From Volvox africanus (lineage: Eukaryota; Chlorophyta; Chlorophyceae; Chlamydomonadales; Volvocaceae): a stretch of DNA of 64,000 bases. The translations under genes were made by a program, and so were the position numbers. Below the pieces are notes generated by a model, which had not been told where the DNA came from, did no database searches, and worked only from the letters and a program-made list of their open reading frames with translations. The stretch lies in NCBI GenBank assembly GCA_030268105.1, contig BSDZ01000101.1, positions 1,116,001-1,180,000 of the forward strand, in the 5' to 3' direction. Positions 28,109 through 40,452 of this stretch are shown here, one piece after another. Position 1 is the stretch's first letter. The number at the start of each line of letters is the position of its first letter.

Positions 28109-29188
28109 CTACGCGGCAACTGCCTCAGTCGCCATCCACATCCGAACCGTGTTATCCGGGCTATGGGCCCCTGAAGCTATGAGCGGCAGGCTCGGGTGTA
28201 CATTCACTGCCAGCACTGGTGCAGTGTGCCCATCGGTGCAGCCGCCTGTGCCTGTGCCACAACTCGGCCCATGAAATGTGCCATGCTGTGAAGCACCAGC
28301 ACCGCCAGGCCGGTCGGCGGTTGCCATGTTTGCGGCGTCAGTATCACCGCCAGCTCTGGCGCCGGGGACAGTCGACAGAACGGTTTGTTTGTTGAGATCG
28401 TAGACGCACAACGAACTGTCTTCCGACCCGGTGACAATCCAGTGACCCAGATCGGTGGTGCAGAAGCCTGACGTCATGCAAAATTGCTTGTTCACATGGC
28501 CGCCTTCGTAGGTCTTGATGGTGCGGCCTCGCTCATAGTCCCAGATGCGCACACGACTGTCCAACGTGTTACAGAGCACATATTTAGCGTTTGGGCTGAA
28601 CATGGCAAAGGACACGGGTGGGCTGTCCCGATCGAACAGCGTCTTAAGGCAGTGCCCCGTTTGCGTGTCCCAAAGGCGGATTAGGCCATCTAGACTGCTG
28701 CTCACAATCATGGTCCCGTCGTACGCGAAGTGTACGGCAGTCAGGGGGTCCGAATGCGCCGGCACTTCGCGCAGGCATTTGCCAGTGCGAACGTCCCAAA
28801 GTCGCATCGTCTCATCGAAGCTGCCGCTTGCAAGCAGGTGGCCCGGTGGATCGAAGTTGCAGCAGAAGACGTAATTTGTGTGGCCTGTCAGAGTCCGCAG
28901 ACAGGCGCCGGTCTCCACGTCCCAGAGCTTGAGGGTGTTATCATCCGCGGCAGTGGCCAAATATCGCTGGTCCGGGTTCCATGCGACATCAGAGATGCCA
29001 CAGGTGTGACCAGACAAGGTTTTCATTCGGGAGCCCGTCGTGACGTCCCACAGACAGACAGTCTTGTCGGCCGAGGCCGTCGCCAGCAGAAGGCCAGATG
29101 GCGCGAACTTGACGCTGGCGACGGCCTTGCTGTGGCCCTCCAGCACTTGCTGGCATCGAAACTCAACAACAGCAGATAGCTTTGACAT
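28109..29188 (-). CDS. WDR5-like WD40 repeat protein, intronless
   Basis: A 359-residue seven-bladed beta-propeller starting at ATG 29188 (MSKLSAVVEFRCQQVLEGHS) with a TAG stop at 28109. WD repeats with GH and WD dipeptides run throughout: CLWDVTTG, LKLWDVETG, MRLWDVRTG, IRLWDTQTG, VRIWDYERG. The later blades follow the WDR5 pattern: KYVLCNTLDSRVRIWDY, then WIVTGSEDSSLCVYDL, then a final blade with TVRMW. In other eukaryotes WDR5 is the scaffold of COMPASS/SET1 histone H3K4 methyltransferases and binds methyltransferase WIN motifs. Odd points: there is no intron in an intron-rich neighbourhood, and a Gly/Ala/Thr-rich insert of about 45 residues (roughly residues 272-317) separates blades 6 and 7. 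The assignment to WDR5 rather than a close WD40 relative is by blade pattern only. Confidence 0.9.
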   Translation of the reverse strand: MSKLSAVVEFRCQQVLEGHSKAVASVKFAPSGLLLATASADKTVCLWDVTTGSRMKTLSGHTCGISDVAWNPDQRYLATAADDNTLKLWDVETGACLRTLTGHTNYVFCCNFDPPGHLLASGSFDETMRLWDVRTGKCLREVPAHSDPLTAVHFAYDGTMIVSSSLDGLIRLWDTQTGHCLKTLFDRDSPPVSFAMFSPNAKYVLCNTLDSRVRIWDYERGRTIKTYEGGHVNKQFCMTSGFCTTDLGHWIVTGSEDSSLCVYDLNKQTVLSTVPGARAGGDTDAANMATADRPGGAGASQHGTFHGPSCGTGTGGCTDGHTAPVLAVNVHPSLPLIASGAHSPDNTVRMWMATEAVAA

Positions 29189-32100
29189 CCTGTTTATTGT
29201 CAGGCTACACGTCCTGGAACGTGATGAAGCCCACCCATGGCTTCAAGCGTATGTGCTCGTGTAAAAAATAGCCTGCATACCTCATTTAAAATCAAATTCG
29301 AAATGCTAAAAACTTTGCTAGTGAAGTGTCTTGGCCGTCGCCGTTTTAAGGGATACATAATATGGACTTGCGAAGGCATGCCTGATATTCCTTGATCACC
29401 TTGACTTGAATTATAAACAGAATCTGCGTTTCGTGTAATCAAGCATCACCATGTCGTACGTCATATTACAAGTGGATAGCTTCATCGCGTTTTGCACTTT
29501 CGCAAGTCCAAATAACATATAACTTACATATGGTGGCGGTTGTGTATGTACATATATTTAAATGTGTATCATGTGTGTATGTGTGTATAAATGTACTTTT
29601 GCGATGGGTTAAGGTTTTAGGAGACTACGTGGGACACAGCAATAAGGTTCCTCGCTATCGGTGCCCATGTAATATTATACCCCGCTTTATTTTGAATGGT
29701 TTGCATGGGTTCTCCATATCAGTTCGCATACCTGAACTCCGTCCTCTGCACTCTCCCCCGCTCTCCCCCGCTCCCGGTCACCAAGTACCTCAGCCTCCTG
29801 GTCTTCACTCAGATAAAAAAACTTCTCTCAATTCTCCTTTAATGCTCCTTATCCACATTCTTTCTTCCATGCTAATGGACAGATCCGTAACAGCGCCGCG
29901 ATTACCGGTCTGAACCTAGGGTTCGTGCAGAATGATTCTCACTGTGGAACCCGGCCGCCACAGTGAGAATCAACTTCCGGCTTCTGCCCAGTAGCAGCTC
30001 TGATGGACTCTCGTCTCAGCTCAGCCATGATGGACTACATGCATGCACGGGGCAGCAGGAAGGTGGGAGGGAACCTGGGCATGGAAGGGTTTCCGAAGAA
30101 GGGTTTTCGAAGGACAGTAGGCGACGAGCTATATACGTGAACATTGGGCCCTGGGGGAAGGTGTGCTTCGGAGCTCTCACACCTTCGCCATCACCACCTC
30201 CTCTGTGCACATATATGAACGCCGCAGGCGGGGCTTGTCGTCCCTCGATTACACTGGATGTTGAGTTTCGCTCTTCAAGCGACTCCCGAGTTGTGGTGCA
30301 TGAGACACGTTGACGATTCTCGTGATTTCATTATGGTTCATTCATCCCGCTTCTAGTCTTTTGTCTGCTTCTGTGTTCTGGTGGACGATACCCCCCCCCA
30401 AGTGTAACGACTGGTTTGACGTCTTTCTCGGAAGTCGGCACCTTTCTCCTCGCACCCTCATTACGTTGCCGCATGTTGCAAGAAGTACCGCATCCAGGGG
30501 CGCAAATAAAACCCAAGACATTTTGGGCCACCCAAGGTTGGCAGGCCCGCTTCTTATACCTGCCAGGTTCAATATCTTAATGTTTGGCAGCGTTGGGCGG
30601 TTAACCTTGCTATGGGCTATGCTATAAGAGGATAATGTGAGCAATGGTCATTAGCTGCACGTGTGTGGTACTAAACCTGTGGCGAGCCGGCGAGTCCATC
30701 AGGAAGTTTTGAAAGGAACAGTTTCACATGCACTGGTGGGGTCCCGCCGTAAGTTTCACATACTTGCCTCTGTAAAAATCGGCCATATTCGACGAGGCTG
30801 AACGAAACGCATGCAGGTGTACATACATTGCTCTAGAAAGCTTGACGGTAAAAAATCGCCCGACGGAAGTGTCGCCCAAAAGGCATCTTCCAGAAGGGCC
30901 CAGAATGACGAATGTTGTGCTCCCACCATCTAAACGACAGCTATTGCACGTCGCCCGGTGACAGATGCCCTACTTGTTCACCTGTGGACGTTTCTGACAA
31001 CGCCATCCTCCTATGTACATATGCCATTTCTTGTACTCATCCTACGTGCCTTCATCGGCACCCATGGTCCGTGCTGGGTGCCTCACGGTCCGGCAGGACG
31101 GATAACAGGTCCTCCACATGCATGCGCGTCATCTGGGGACTGCAACAGTGGCCGTGATGATGGGGACAGCTACAGACCCCCACAGTCACAGCCACCCTGC
31201 CTGGCGGGCCCCCAGATCCCGCTCATGGAGCCCCTCAGCCTTCTGTTTGCCGCCAGGGGCAGAGTGTTAGAGCTTAGGAGCATGGACAGCTCTTTGACAC
31301 TAGCCCACCGCGATATCCATCTCCATTGGATACTCCTTGATCCTGGCATCTGCCAGGATACATGCCTGCCTGCGTCAGGTGCATCTAATAATATCATGTC
31401 CTTTCCAGGGAAACTTTAGATTTAATTAGGCATCATCTCCAAGCCACAAAAAATATCACCGCTCGATCCCTATCCATATCAAATTGCCTGACCGTTGCAA
31501 GCAGCGGGTCTGCCTGATCCACAACAAACGCAAACTGGTGGCTTGGGAAGGCAAGCGGTGCAACTGCTCCAGACGTGACATCAGCATCAGCATCAGAAAT
31601 GAAGGCCAGTCCCGGGCAAGCAAGCAACCTAAACGCTACGCTAATTATCGTGCGTGTGGTGGTGTAATGAACGAGTGTATGTGTATGGGCGGCGCCCACC
31701 GTCACCCCTAGTCATAGGCGTACGCTAATAAGAACAGGTCCCAAGAGACAAGAATAGATGCGGAAGAATATTAAACAGGCCCGTTATAATGACAGTCTTA
31801 AGAAACAAGGGAAGGGAAGTCATCATCCTCAACACACAGTCTCACAGTATCTCAGCCCCACCGCATTAGCCCCATCTTGCGCATGAGCTGCGTGACAGCA
31901 CACCCTGGAAGTGCATTAGTTTGCTAGGTTACCCCCTGACTGACCCACTCAAACCCCTATAGCCGCATTAGGTTGCTCCTCCTTGCCACCACAAAACCAA
32001 CAGCTAGCTGAATACTGCACATCACGCATGGCTCTGTTTCCTAATTTCCCCTCGTCGACCCCCGATGTCACTACTGCTGACTGCTCTTTCTTAGCGGCGG

Positions 32101-32368
32101 CAGCGCTTCGTGGCCCTGCGCTCAGCCCTGTCCTCCTCCAGCTCTCCTTCCAGAGTGGCGAACACCTTGACAAAGTCAAGAAAGCTCGCCGGTGCACGTG
32201 CGTCGACCTGGGGAGCGTGCAGTCCATGGAGACACAGATTTTATTCGGCGCTTTGTTGGTGCTGGATAAACGACTTCTGGGCATGATTAAATGAAAGCAT
32301 GATAATAGAAGCCAGGCCCGCATGGCAGTACAACGCCGCCTTAAATGTAAAACAACATGCTTCATGCT
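29189..32368. other. No assembled gene; one minus-strand exon candidate
   Basis: The 5' side of the WDR5-like gene (about 29.2-29.6 kb) is A+T-rich with only short frames. A minus frame at about 31620-31440 reads like protein (FPSHQFAFVVDQADPLL, then VRQFDMDRDRAVIFF) but no splice partners or family were found. A plus frame at 30966-31419 is open but low in family-like character. Nothing else is supported. Confidence 0.3.
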
Positions 32369-33870
32369 TCAGCGACCCCTGGACGCCACCTCGCTCATCT
32401 GCATCTGGTCGAAGATTTTGCGGCTCAAGCTCTCCGCATTCCCTTCGCGCATGTTGAAGGTGCGGATGAGGTACTGCTGCAGGTCGTCCTGGATGATGCA
32501 CCCGCCCACCCCACTACGGTCCATTTTGTCCATGGCCGTGAACACCCGGTTGGCGTCCTGAATGAGCACCACCTGTATATGGAGTGCAGTAGGAAGAACG
32601 GGGAGTCGAGGCATAGAAAGGGGAAAGGAATTTAATATATGCGAGACACTGGTGTCGTCAATTGTGGGGACATTGTGTGGCACGATGGGGCTCTTATCTG
32701 CTGTAGGATACGAGATTATCATCAACCCCACCCCTCACGTCCGCTTACGTGGGAGACTTCAGTTGGGTCGAGCCCCAGCCAGGTCTTCAGTTGGTGGCCA
32801 GACAACTTGAGCAGCTTGGCCGCGCTGACGCCCTTCCCATCGAAGGGCCGTAGGTCCAGCTGCACAGCACGCAGCACTGCCGCCTGCAATACCCTACAAT
32901 ACGAATCGATTACCTGTTGCAATCCGGGAAAAAAGGATTAACTCACAGCGACCACGCACACAGGAGAAGAAACATGATGATTATAACCAATATGGGTGAG
33001 TGCACGTGATTGAGGTCATGCATATAAACATGGGTCAGTGTCATACCTCGCTTCCGCAAGTGCTTCTACCTAATAATGGAGGACATCCATGTGGGGCATA
33101 ATACGAATATAAGTCCCCTCGCGGCTCCTTCGCACCTTTGACAGGAAGCCCTGCGCACACACGCCGCCATTCACGATCTAGGCATCCGTAAATGTGGTGA
33201 TGGGGTTGCGCTCACATGCCAGATCCACCAGCTCGAACATCAAGGAGATCGTTGACCCACCGTACGTACACCATACGTCATATCATATGGACTTCCATTC
33301 AAGGAGATTAGATTGTGCAGAACCCGTCCCAAACCGTGAGCCTATGATCGGCACAAAATCATGCGCATGCCAGTCAGTAAAGTGGCCAGTAAACTACCTA
33401 CTCTGCCACCTTTGCAAGTGCCCTCTATCGGGGATCCGCCGTGTGCCACACTCGCTCTTTGTGTTGTCACCTGCGGGTACCGCATGTCAAAACGCTATCT
33501 GCCCCTTGCTGACCGCCCACAATCCTGCCCCACCCGTTTTGCAGCAGCATTTCAGGACAGGTAGGTGTTATTTGGCATCTATCAAAAAGGAACTTGAACG
33601 AGGATCTTGGTTACAAACGGAGGCTGGCTTTGCAATCAATACCGGTGCCTTACGGCCACCCGTCACACTTGCCAGAGCGCCTATCCTGTGAAGAACACCA
33701 AATGGCCCATCCACCATGTGTCTGCACTTGCCAGATGCGCCAGCACATATTTCAGAAGACCCGAGTGAATCATGTTAAGCAAATCTCTGAGGACTATTTT
33801 CCCAGACGCACTAAAGCGCAACCTGCTCTTCGGCATCAATGCAGACCGTGTGCCAACAACGACGGGCCCC
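32369..33870 (-). CDS. Uncharacterised gene with EF-hand-like C-terminus (partial model)
   Basis: Two 3' exons are clear and in phase: 32883-32749 (LRPFDGKGVSAAKLLKLSG, KTWLGLDPTEVSH) and 32572-32369 (VVLIQDANRVFTAMDKMDRS through a TGA). The segment VFTAMDKMDRSGVGGC followed by LQQYL resembles one EF-hand helix-loop-helix, but the loop is not canonical. Upstream coding-like segments are about 33262-33070 (SLMFELVDLACERNPITTF, then an in-frame TAG, then IVNGGVCAQGFLSKV) and about 33860-33670 (SGKIVLRDLLNMIHSGLLKY). A dispersed repeat (33264-33655) separates these two. The gene lies just downstream of NPL4 on the same strand. The family was not recognised, and the upstream part may be interrupted or mis-assembled. 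Confidence 0.45.
33264..33656 (+). mobile_element. Dispersed repeat copy 1 (~390 bases)
   Basis: Nearly identical, in opposite orientation, to 63041-63428: from GTACACCATA(C/T)GTCATATCA to ATCAATACCGGTGCCTTAC. There are only scattered substitutions and 1-3-base indels over about 390 bases, and flanking DNA differs on both sides. It has no open frame of a known transposase. Likely a short non-autonomous transposable element; class unknown. Confidence 0.8.
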
Positions 33871-34301
33871 CATTCCCATAATAGGATCCCTTTCTCCCTT
33901 ACCTATGCATTCCCGGAGCACTCCTCTTCATGCCTCTTGTACCCCCTCTTTCTCTTCTTTCCAGTGCATACGAGAATGCAAGTGTATCGCAATGCACTTT
34001 TTCTCCTCCCACCCTCCATAAATCGCCAAAAGCTATAGAAACTTGTGCTGCACAAGCTATAAAATCACCTGCTGCTGCACAACTGGCCACTTGAATGGCG
34101 ATTGTTCAACCCAACCTACCACTATGAAGGCCAAAACCGTCAAGCCCCCAACAGCTGCTCCAATTAAAAGGCCACTCATATGCAAGGTCTCCTCATGTCC
34201 GTCGCTTCCCACCCCTCTCCGCATACTTTGCCGTTCGCCTCATTTGCCCGGAGGCTTACCACGCCGCAGCCCACAATCCATCTTTTTCCCGCTTTCAATT
34301 C

Positions 34302-37300
34302 TCACTGTGCAATGCCTGCAATTGAGTCGATGATGACCCTGTACCCCTCCAGCACAGGCCTGTGCTCCCGCACCGCCTCGCACAGGAGCGCCATGTCATT
34401 GGGGTCGAGGTTAGGTTGTTTAGCCAGCCACAGCAACAGATGGAAGTCCGACAGCCGCTCCACATACGGCCGGGCTGTAAGGCGCTTCAGATGCTCCCGC
34501 AGCTCGGTCTTGCCCTACAGGAGTATCGGCGGGTGTGTGCACTAAACCCGATTGTGGGTGTATGCGAGCTTGAGCTTTACCAGACCTCTTTTTTGCTTTA
34601 AAACTTCGGCGAAAATGAGTGAGCCGGATAACGTGTGAACAAGGGCAGATGACAGCCGGGCTGATGCCTCCCTCAAAATGTCCTGACAGATGACCTTCCT
34701 ATACGATAGGCTTCGGTCCACGCCTCGAATTTTTTTCCTGGCTACAGTCTGCGGCGGTCACGGTTACAGCTCTATGTGTATTTCTGACAGTGCGCCAGAT
34801 CATACACCCGCTTACCCTATTCACACTAGTCGGACGCACCTGCGGCGTGAGTCTGTTTTCCACGGGAAAGGAAGTGATGAGACGGCCCTCGTGGTCTTTG
34901 ATACTCACGGGGCACAGAAAGAAGTCATTGTCCACCTCGTCGGTGTCCCGGTCTGCAAGGACACATGACACATTAGGTGGGGTTTGGGCGGGGACGGAAA
35001 GGCCGACGCAACAGCGAAGGGGAGCGGGAGCGGGTGCGATGAGGACCCGGAGAGATACCCGGTACGGAGCCCAGTACAAAACAAAGGAACAACAATCAGG
35101 AACATCATTCAACCTCCGGCAACCGCCGCTGAGAATGCGGGTGGAAAGGGTCGTGTGGGTTATATTTGCACATCGGACACCGGATAAAAATCTCGGAACA
35201 CACTGGCTTTTATATAATTAGTCTCGGTTACTTAAACTAAAACACAGGCATCACGTGACGCATCACGCATCAAGCATCACGTTACGCGACAGGCGACCTG
35301 GCGGCAGCGCGGCCAAGGTGAGAGCAACGGAAAATGATGGCAGACGGGCCCCGGCAACGTGGCGGCAACGGCAGGTCTCCCGGCTGTACGGTAATCACAC
35401 AACGCTTTTCCGTTTCCTGCTCGCTGCTGTGTTGTGCTATGCTGTGTTGTGCTGTGCCATGCTACGTCATTCACTCACTGTTTAGCATGACGGGCTGTTT
35501 CATGTCCGGCTCCTTTGGGTTAACCATTTTGGAGACACCGTCAACGGGATCCCGGGCAACAAACCAGCCTTCGCGCACCAGCCGCACTGCAAGGTCGCTG
35601 CGAGGGGCAACGCGGAAGGGAGCGTGGCAAGAGGAGTACGTAGCGGAGGGGTGAGAGATCGCACAAAGGCCAATTTGTGCGGGTTAGCATGAGCGAGCGC
35701 ACAAATACACCAAGCGGTGTGAACAAGAGAAAACATGTAGGGCTGAGTAGGGCGCCAAGCCGCATACCCTGTACTGGCCGAGACCACCACGCATCAACCA
35801 ATAGGGTAATAGTTTGGTTAAATATAAATATAATTGGTCAATAGTCAATCGTCCGGGTGAAATGAGAAACCAATATCTGATCCGGGAAGTGCAGTCAGGC
35901 GGATTACTTTGGAGAGGGGGAGAAGAATCGCACGTTGGATATTGCGCGCGGAAGTTCAAAGGACCTTCCCCAGCCCGTTGCGGACCCCGCAGCCGATCAG
36001 GAGGCTTCGGAAGTGCTTATCTTGCTTCAGTAGTTGATACATCCTATTGTCACACCAATACCCACGTATTAGCTTGGTCGTATGGATAGACCCCAGGTGT
36101 TCAGCAGAGCCCCTAAATGCGCATGTGGATGACGGCGAGTCATCCACGTTGCAAATTCGTAATTTACTGCACACGAGAGCAGAGTGTGGAAATTGTAGAG
36201 ATAGCGCTTGGGTAAAAGAGGGATGGAAAGCCTCTGGGGAAACTCCCCCTCCTCCCTTAGCCAGTAAATCGTGTGCATGAAAAATCCTCATATATCGCTA
36301 TATGCATACATAGAGGCATCGTGTGCATGCTCTGAATGGGCGCACATGTACGGAAATGGCTGCGACGCTGCAACCAATGACCTAAAGTTCTATCAAGCGC
36401 AGTCAACCGAGGTGAGCCCATGCTGACAACCTCACCCTACCCTCCTGACCTGCATTGGAAGGCCTCGAAGTGCACCTGGGGTCCCGTCTCCGCCTCCTCC
36501 ACCATGGTCACCAGCGCGGTGGTGCAGTGCTCCCCAATCTCGTCCTGCGCGGTTTGGGAGCGGTATCGGCATCGACAGGGGCACCGGCAGCGAACAAGAG
36601 CTAGGGTCGCCGAGGCGTTTATTCACTTCCGTCGGCGTGCGACAGTTACGGTGCCGCGTGCGACAGACTGACAGAATGAAGAGTGCTTATGGTGGTGAGG
36701 GGAAGGTGGATGGACGAAACCTAGTACCTGGTGCTTGTGGGAAGAATGTGCGGCCCAATACGGGTGGAGAAGGTGGTTAACAAAGGCACAGTCCAAGACG
36801 GATAAGGTGGAGCGGATAGTGAGACAAAGGAAGCGCCTGACATCGCTCTGCCGTTAGGGCGTCTCCACCGTAGATCAGATGTGTCGAGTTACCTGGGGCA
36901 AAGGTTTACCCATCACCCTGCCACTCTACCAGTAACAATACACTACCAAGTCTACCGACCCACGAACAAATTGTTGCGCCCGACTGGTTAGCGAGTGTTG
37001 GTACGAACCCAAAGGCCCGGCATCAACTGACCTTGGGCATCGCGTCACAGGGTTGGTACGCGATGGTGGGTACAGGGGAGATATGCAACGCCCTCGTCCG
37101 AGTTACTGGCTTGCCTGCTCTCCCCCCTCTCTCCTGTACTACTCAGTCCGTCGTTCTCCCCTCCCCTCCCCTCTCCTCCCTTCCTAATAGCTTTTACTTC
37201 TCAACTAAAGCCAACCGACCTGCATGGCGGCCATCATGATAAGCTCGTCGGTGTTGATGATGTAGTCACCATCCGCCGCGGCCTTCTGCGCCTTGACGCT

Positions 37301-40300
37301 CTGACTGAAGATGAAGCCCACCTTCCGGTACCCGAGCAGTTGGGCAAGCAAATCCACCTGCTGCTCCTCGGGCGTGAGCCGCTGCAGCAGCAGCTTATCA
37401 GAGGAGCCCTCCTGCAGTGAAGCCAGGAGAGGCCATTTTGACGTCAAAAAAATTGAATGGAAGCCCTGGTCACGATGATCATGTTGGTCATGATCGGAAT
37501 AACAAATCAGAAGAAATCCAGCTAAACAATCCTCATCCTCATCACCATCACCATCACCATCACCATCATCATTATAGTAACAAGGATAATATGACATCAA
37601 CAGCATGGGAGGAGACGGCATACAAGGTATGAATATCAATCAAAACCAATGCAATCAGGACCATGAAGATACCGCCAAGGACACGATGGGGAAAGACGAA
37701 GGGCCCCCACAGTGCGGAGAAGGTCGTGGAGGGTGTGGTGGTTTTGGAGGGGTCGCGGGCGACCTGAGTGCAAATTATGCGCCGCGTGCTCGTGTGCACC
37801 AGAAGGCCTGATGATGATAATAATGATGGTGATAATGATGATGGTGATAATGATAATGATGATGATGATGACGGTGATAATGATGATGGTGATAATGAGG
37901 TAGATATAGACCGCTGAGACCTCGGAGTCTACAGCACTTCCTCCCCTTCGTCTCATTGGGCCCCAATCATAAGCTCGCGAAAGTACGCGATGCCATGTCG
38001 TCCGTGCCCAAGACCAGGGTTGTGGAGGATTGAGCAGCTCACACCTGGGGCGGTTCATAGATGAAGTCCACCTTGACGACCTTGTCATCATCCACATGGC
38101 CGTACAGCAGCCCGCCGCGCTTGATAGAAAATTTGAAGGCACCTGCAGTGGCAATGCGGTAACAGCAGCGCAGCATTACCAACAGCAGAACATATGATAG
38201 CAAACAAATGAAATTGTGTTAACTTGTGTTGCGACATCCGGTATTGTCGCGCAGTTGTTCGTATCTTTCAAACGCCTCACCTTGCAGATATGACTGGAAC
38301 ACGTTGGCAGCATTCCGGTCAAAGCTGATTGCGGAGACGTGGGGTTTCTCCTGTCGCTCGATCTTCACCACTTTGGCCATCACGTCGCCAAGGGTCATGT
38401 GCACCCCGAACGGCTTGGCTGAGGTGCATCCGAAAAATGAGGGGAAGGAAGCGGGAGAAGGGAATGACGGGAAAACGAAAACAAGAGACCTGATACTGCT
38501 CCGTGGAGAAGCTGCTAAAGCAATCAGAAGAAAAATACCAACCGTGAGCGTCGATGATGGCGGCTGGGGTCGTCTAAGGCCGGCAAAGTGAGGAAAACCT
38601 TTTCCAAACGTAACTAGGTACCCGCAAAAGCCATCAGTAGTAGCAAAAGTAGTGGGGTCAGTGGTCCCGGACGGCCGACGGAGTCGGGACACCGGTGCGG
38701 TGGACGACAGCATCTGTGTGGATGCGGAGGAAATGGTCGCCAGTGGGCCGATAGGCATTCCGGCGAAGATAGGAGGGCCAGTGGCAGAGATGCGCGTGGG
38801 AAAAGAACACGCTGTCAAGGATGTGTCTGATAAGAATTCCAAGATCGCTTGCGTTGTGGACCTGGGAACAAGAGCTGTCCGAGTCACATCCAAGCAGCAT
38901 GCGAGATAGCAAGAGAAGAGAGGAAGGCTAAGATGGGAAAATTAGCCAGGATAGCAGCATGATATGGGTAGCCGTACAGTCATAGCAGTACAGTACAGTC
39001 ATAGCCGTACAGTTGTGCAGTAAGAGCTGAAGCCGTAGCAGCTGTAATGGGCCCATCATGCGCCAATGGAGCGCCGTATTACGTAGACCCAGGCCCTGGG
39101 TCGGACACCCGCACAGACTCGGGACGCCATAAGAGGTACAATATGCGGTCATAAACCTTACTGCATATTAACATATTTCCTTTTAATATCTAAAAAACAA
39201 TTTGAGAGGAGTCCATGACACGAGGGCGCAACTTAATCAACTACCATCAGCCCAATAAGCAAAACACCCCTAGCGGTGCCGCTTTTGTAAACCTTTCGCT
39301 TCATCCTCCCATCCATCCATGGGGGCTACTTTGATTAGGTCCCTTGCTGGTACCCTCCCACCTCGCCCGCCTCTTACGGCGTCTTCCCTCCTCCCATCCC
39401 TCACCCCTCGGCTTCCCCCTTCCCAGCACCTCCAGGCGATTACGATTCCGCTGCACATACGCGTCCCTTTGCCCCCCGCTCCCCACCCGCTATCTTGACC
39501 GCCGGCTCCACTTGGCGCTCGAAGCTGTACAGCAGGTACACCATGTCCCCGTGGGCTACACCTAGGGACCTGAGGCGGCGCGAAGTGCATGAGGCGGGGA
39601 GTAGCGACGTGAATGACGGAAGGTATGGGGAGAAAGGCATGCTGCCATGCGAAGACGCTGTGTGAGAGGGCCTACATCCCTCCGCAGGGCGTGGTTCCCT
39701 CAGCAGCCGTACAACTCAGATATGCCCAATGACAAGAGGCAGATTGCAGAATCCTCCCAGTGCACTCCCAGTGCAAGAGATCAGAAGCCGAGTGGTTCAG
39801 GTCCCTCAGTCCCCGCCCCCAGATGCGGTCTGGATCCTCATACAAACCCTTACTTGAGCGATGCATCATTGATGGCTAAGTCTCTGAAGCTGTACGGTTC
39901 CTTGGTCGTGAGCAGCCCCGGCTGCTTGGAAAGCAGCATGTCGTCCAGAGGGATAGCCAGCTTCGCGTTGATGGCGGCCTTCAGAGCAGACAGAGTGGCG
40001 CCATCGTCCACCTGCCGAGAGGAAGTGTACAACCGTGTTGGTGTCATGAAAACATTAACCTTGGCTGGTGCGGTGTGGTGTGGTGCGGTGTGTTGTGTTG
40101 TGTGGTAAAGGAAGCGAAGAACAATCACAGCTACAGAAAGATGTGTAGAACCAACTATCGACAGCTATCATCTTAATAGGAGAATCCAGCCGGGAACCGG
40201 GACTAGTAGGTACGACAGAACCAGGAATGCGGCCGGTGTAGGCGAGCCCCCATCTGCGCCGCTTCCCGACACTGCAGTCGCAGCAACACCTCGCGATTAA

Positions 40301-40452
40301 CCCCCTTCACACACCGCATTGGTCCCGTACACACACACACACACACCGAACATATAACCACTTTCTGTAATAACGGAACATGTTAACCCTTTTCGTTTCT
40401 CACCCACCTCCACTCTCTCGAGTCCGTCCCTGGATCTCAAACGCAGCAGCAT
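34302..40452 (-). CDS. NPL4: NPL4-like ubiquitin-recognition cofactor of CDC48/p97
   Basis: Complete ten-exon model, 417 residues, all joins GT-AG and in phase: 40452-40408, 40011-39854, 39569-39487, 38418-38281, 38142-38045, 37411-37220, 36544-36450, 35597-35479, 34952-34840, 34514-34302. With UFD1, NPL4 directs the AAA ATPase CDC48 to polyubiquitinated substrates (ER-associated and nuclear degradation). N-terminal ubiquitin-like part: MLLRLRSRDGLERVE, then LGVAHGDMVYLLY. From about residue 96 comes the NPL4 core: PFGVHMTLGDV, KIERQEKPHVSAISFDRNAA, GGLLYGHVDDD, FIYEPPQ, LLAQLLGYRKVGFIFSQS, VHFEAFQCSD, EVDNDFFLCPV, SFPVENR and LSDFHLLLWLAKQPNLD. Length and end match plant NPL4-like proteins (about 413 residues), which lack the C-terminal NZF finger of animal NPL4. 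The GC-rich promoter region lies above 40452. Confidence 0.95.
37540..37576. repeat. (ATCACC)n microsatellite in an NPL4 intron
   Basis: Short ATCACC/ATCATC run on the plus strand, in the NPL4 intron between exons 38142-38045 and 37411-37220. Confidence 0.85.
37811..37902. repeat. (GATGATAAT)-type microsatellite in an NPL4 intron
   Basis: Imperfect GATGATAATGATGGTGATAAT repeats, in the same NPL4 intron as the ATCACC tract. Confidence 0.9.

Noticed and set aside
28484..29264. Plus-strand frames of 66-149 codons over 28.5-29.2 kb
   Set aside because: Antisense shadows of the WDR5-like gene, which has an unambiguous WD40 translation on the minus strand.
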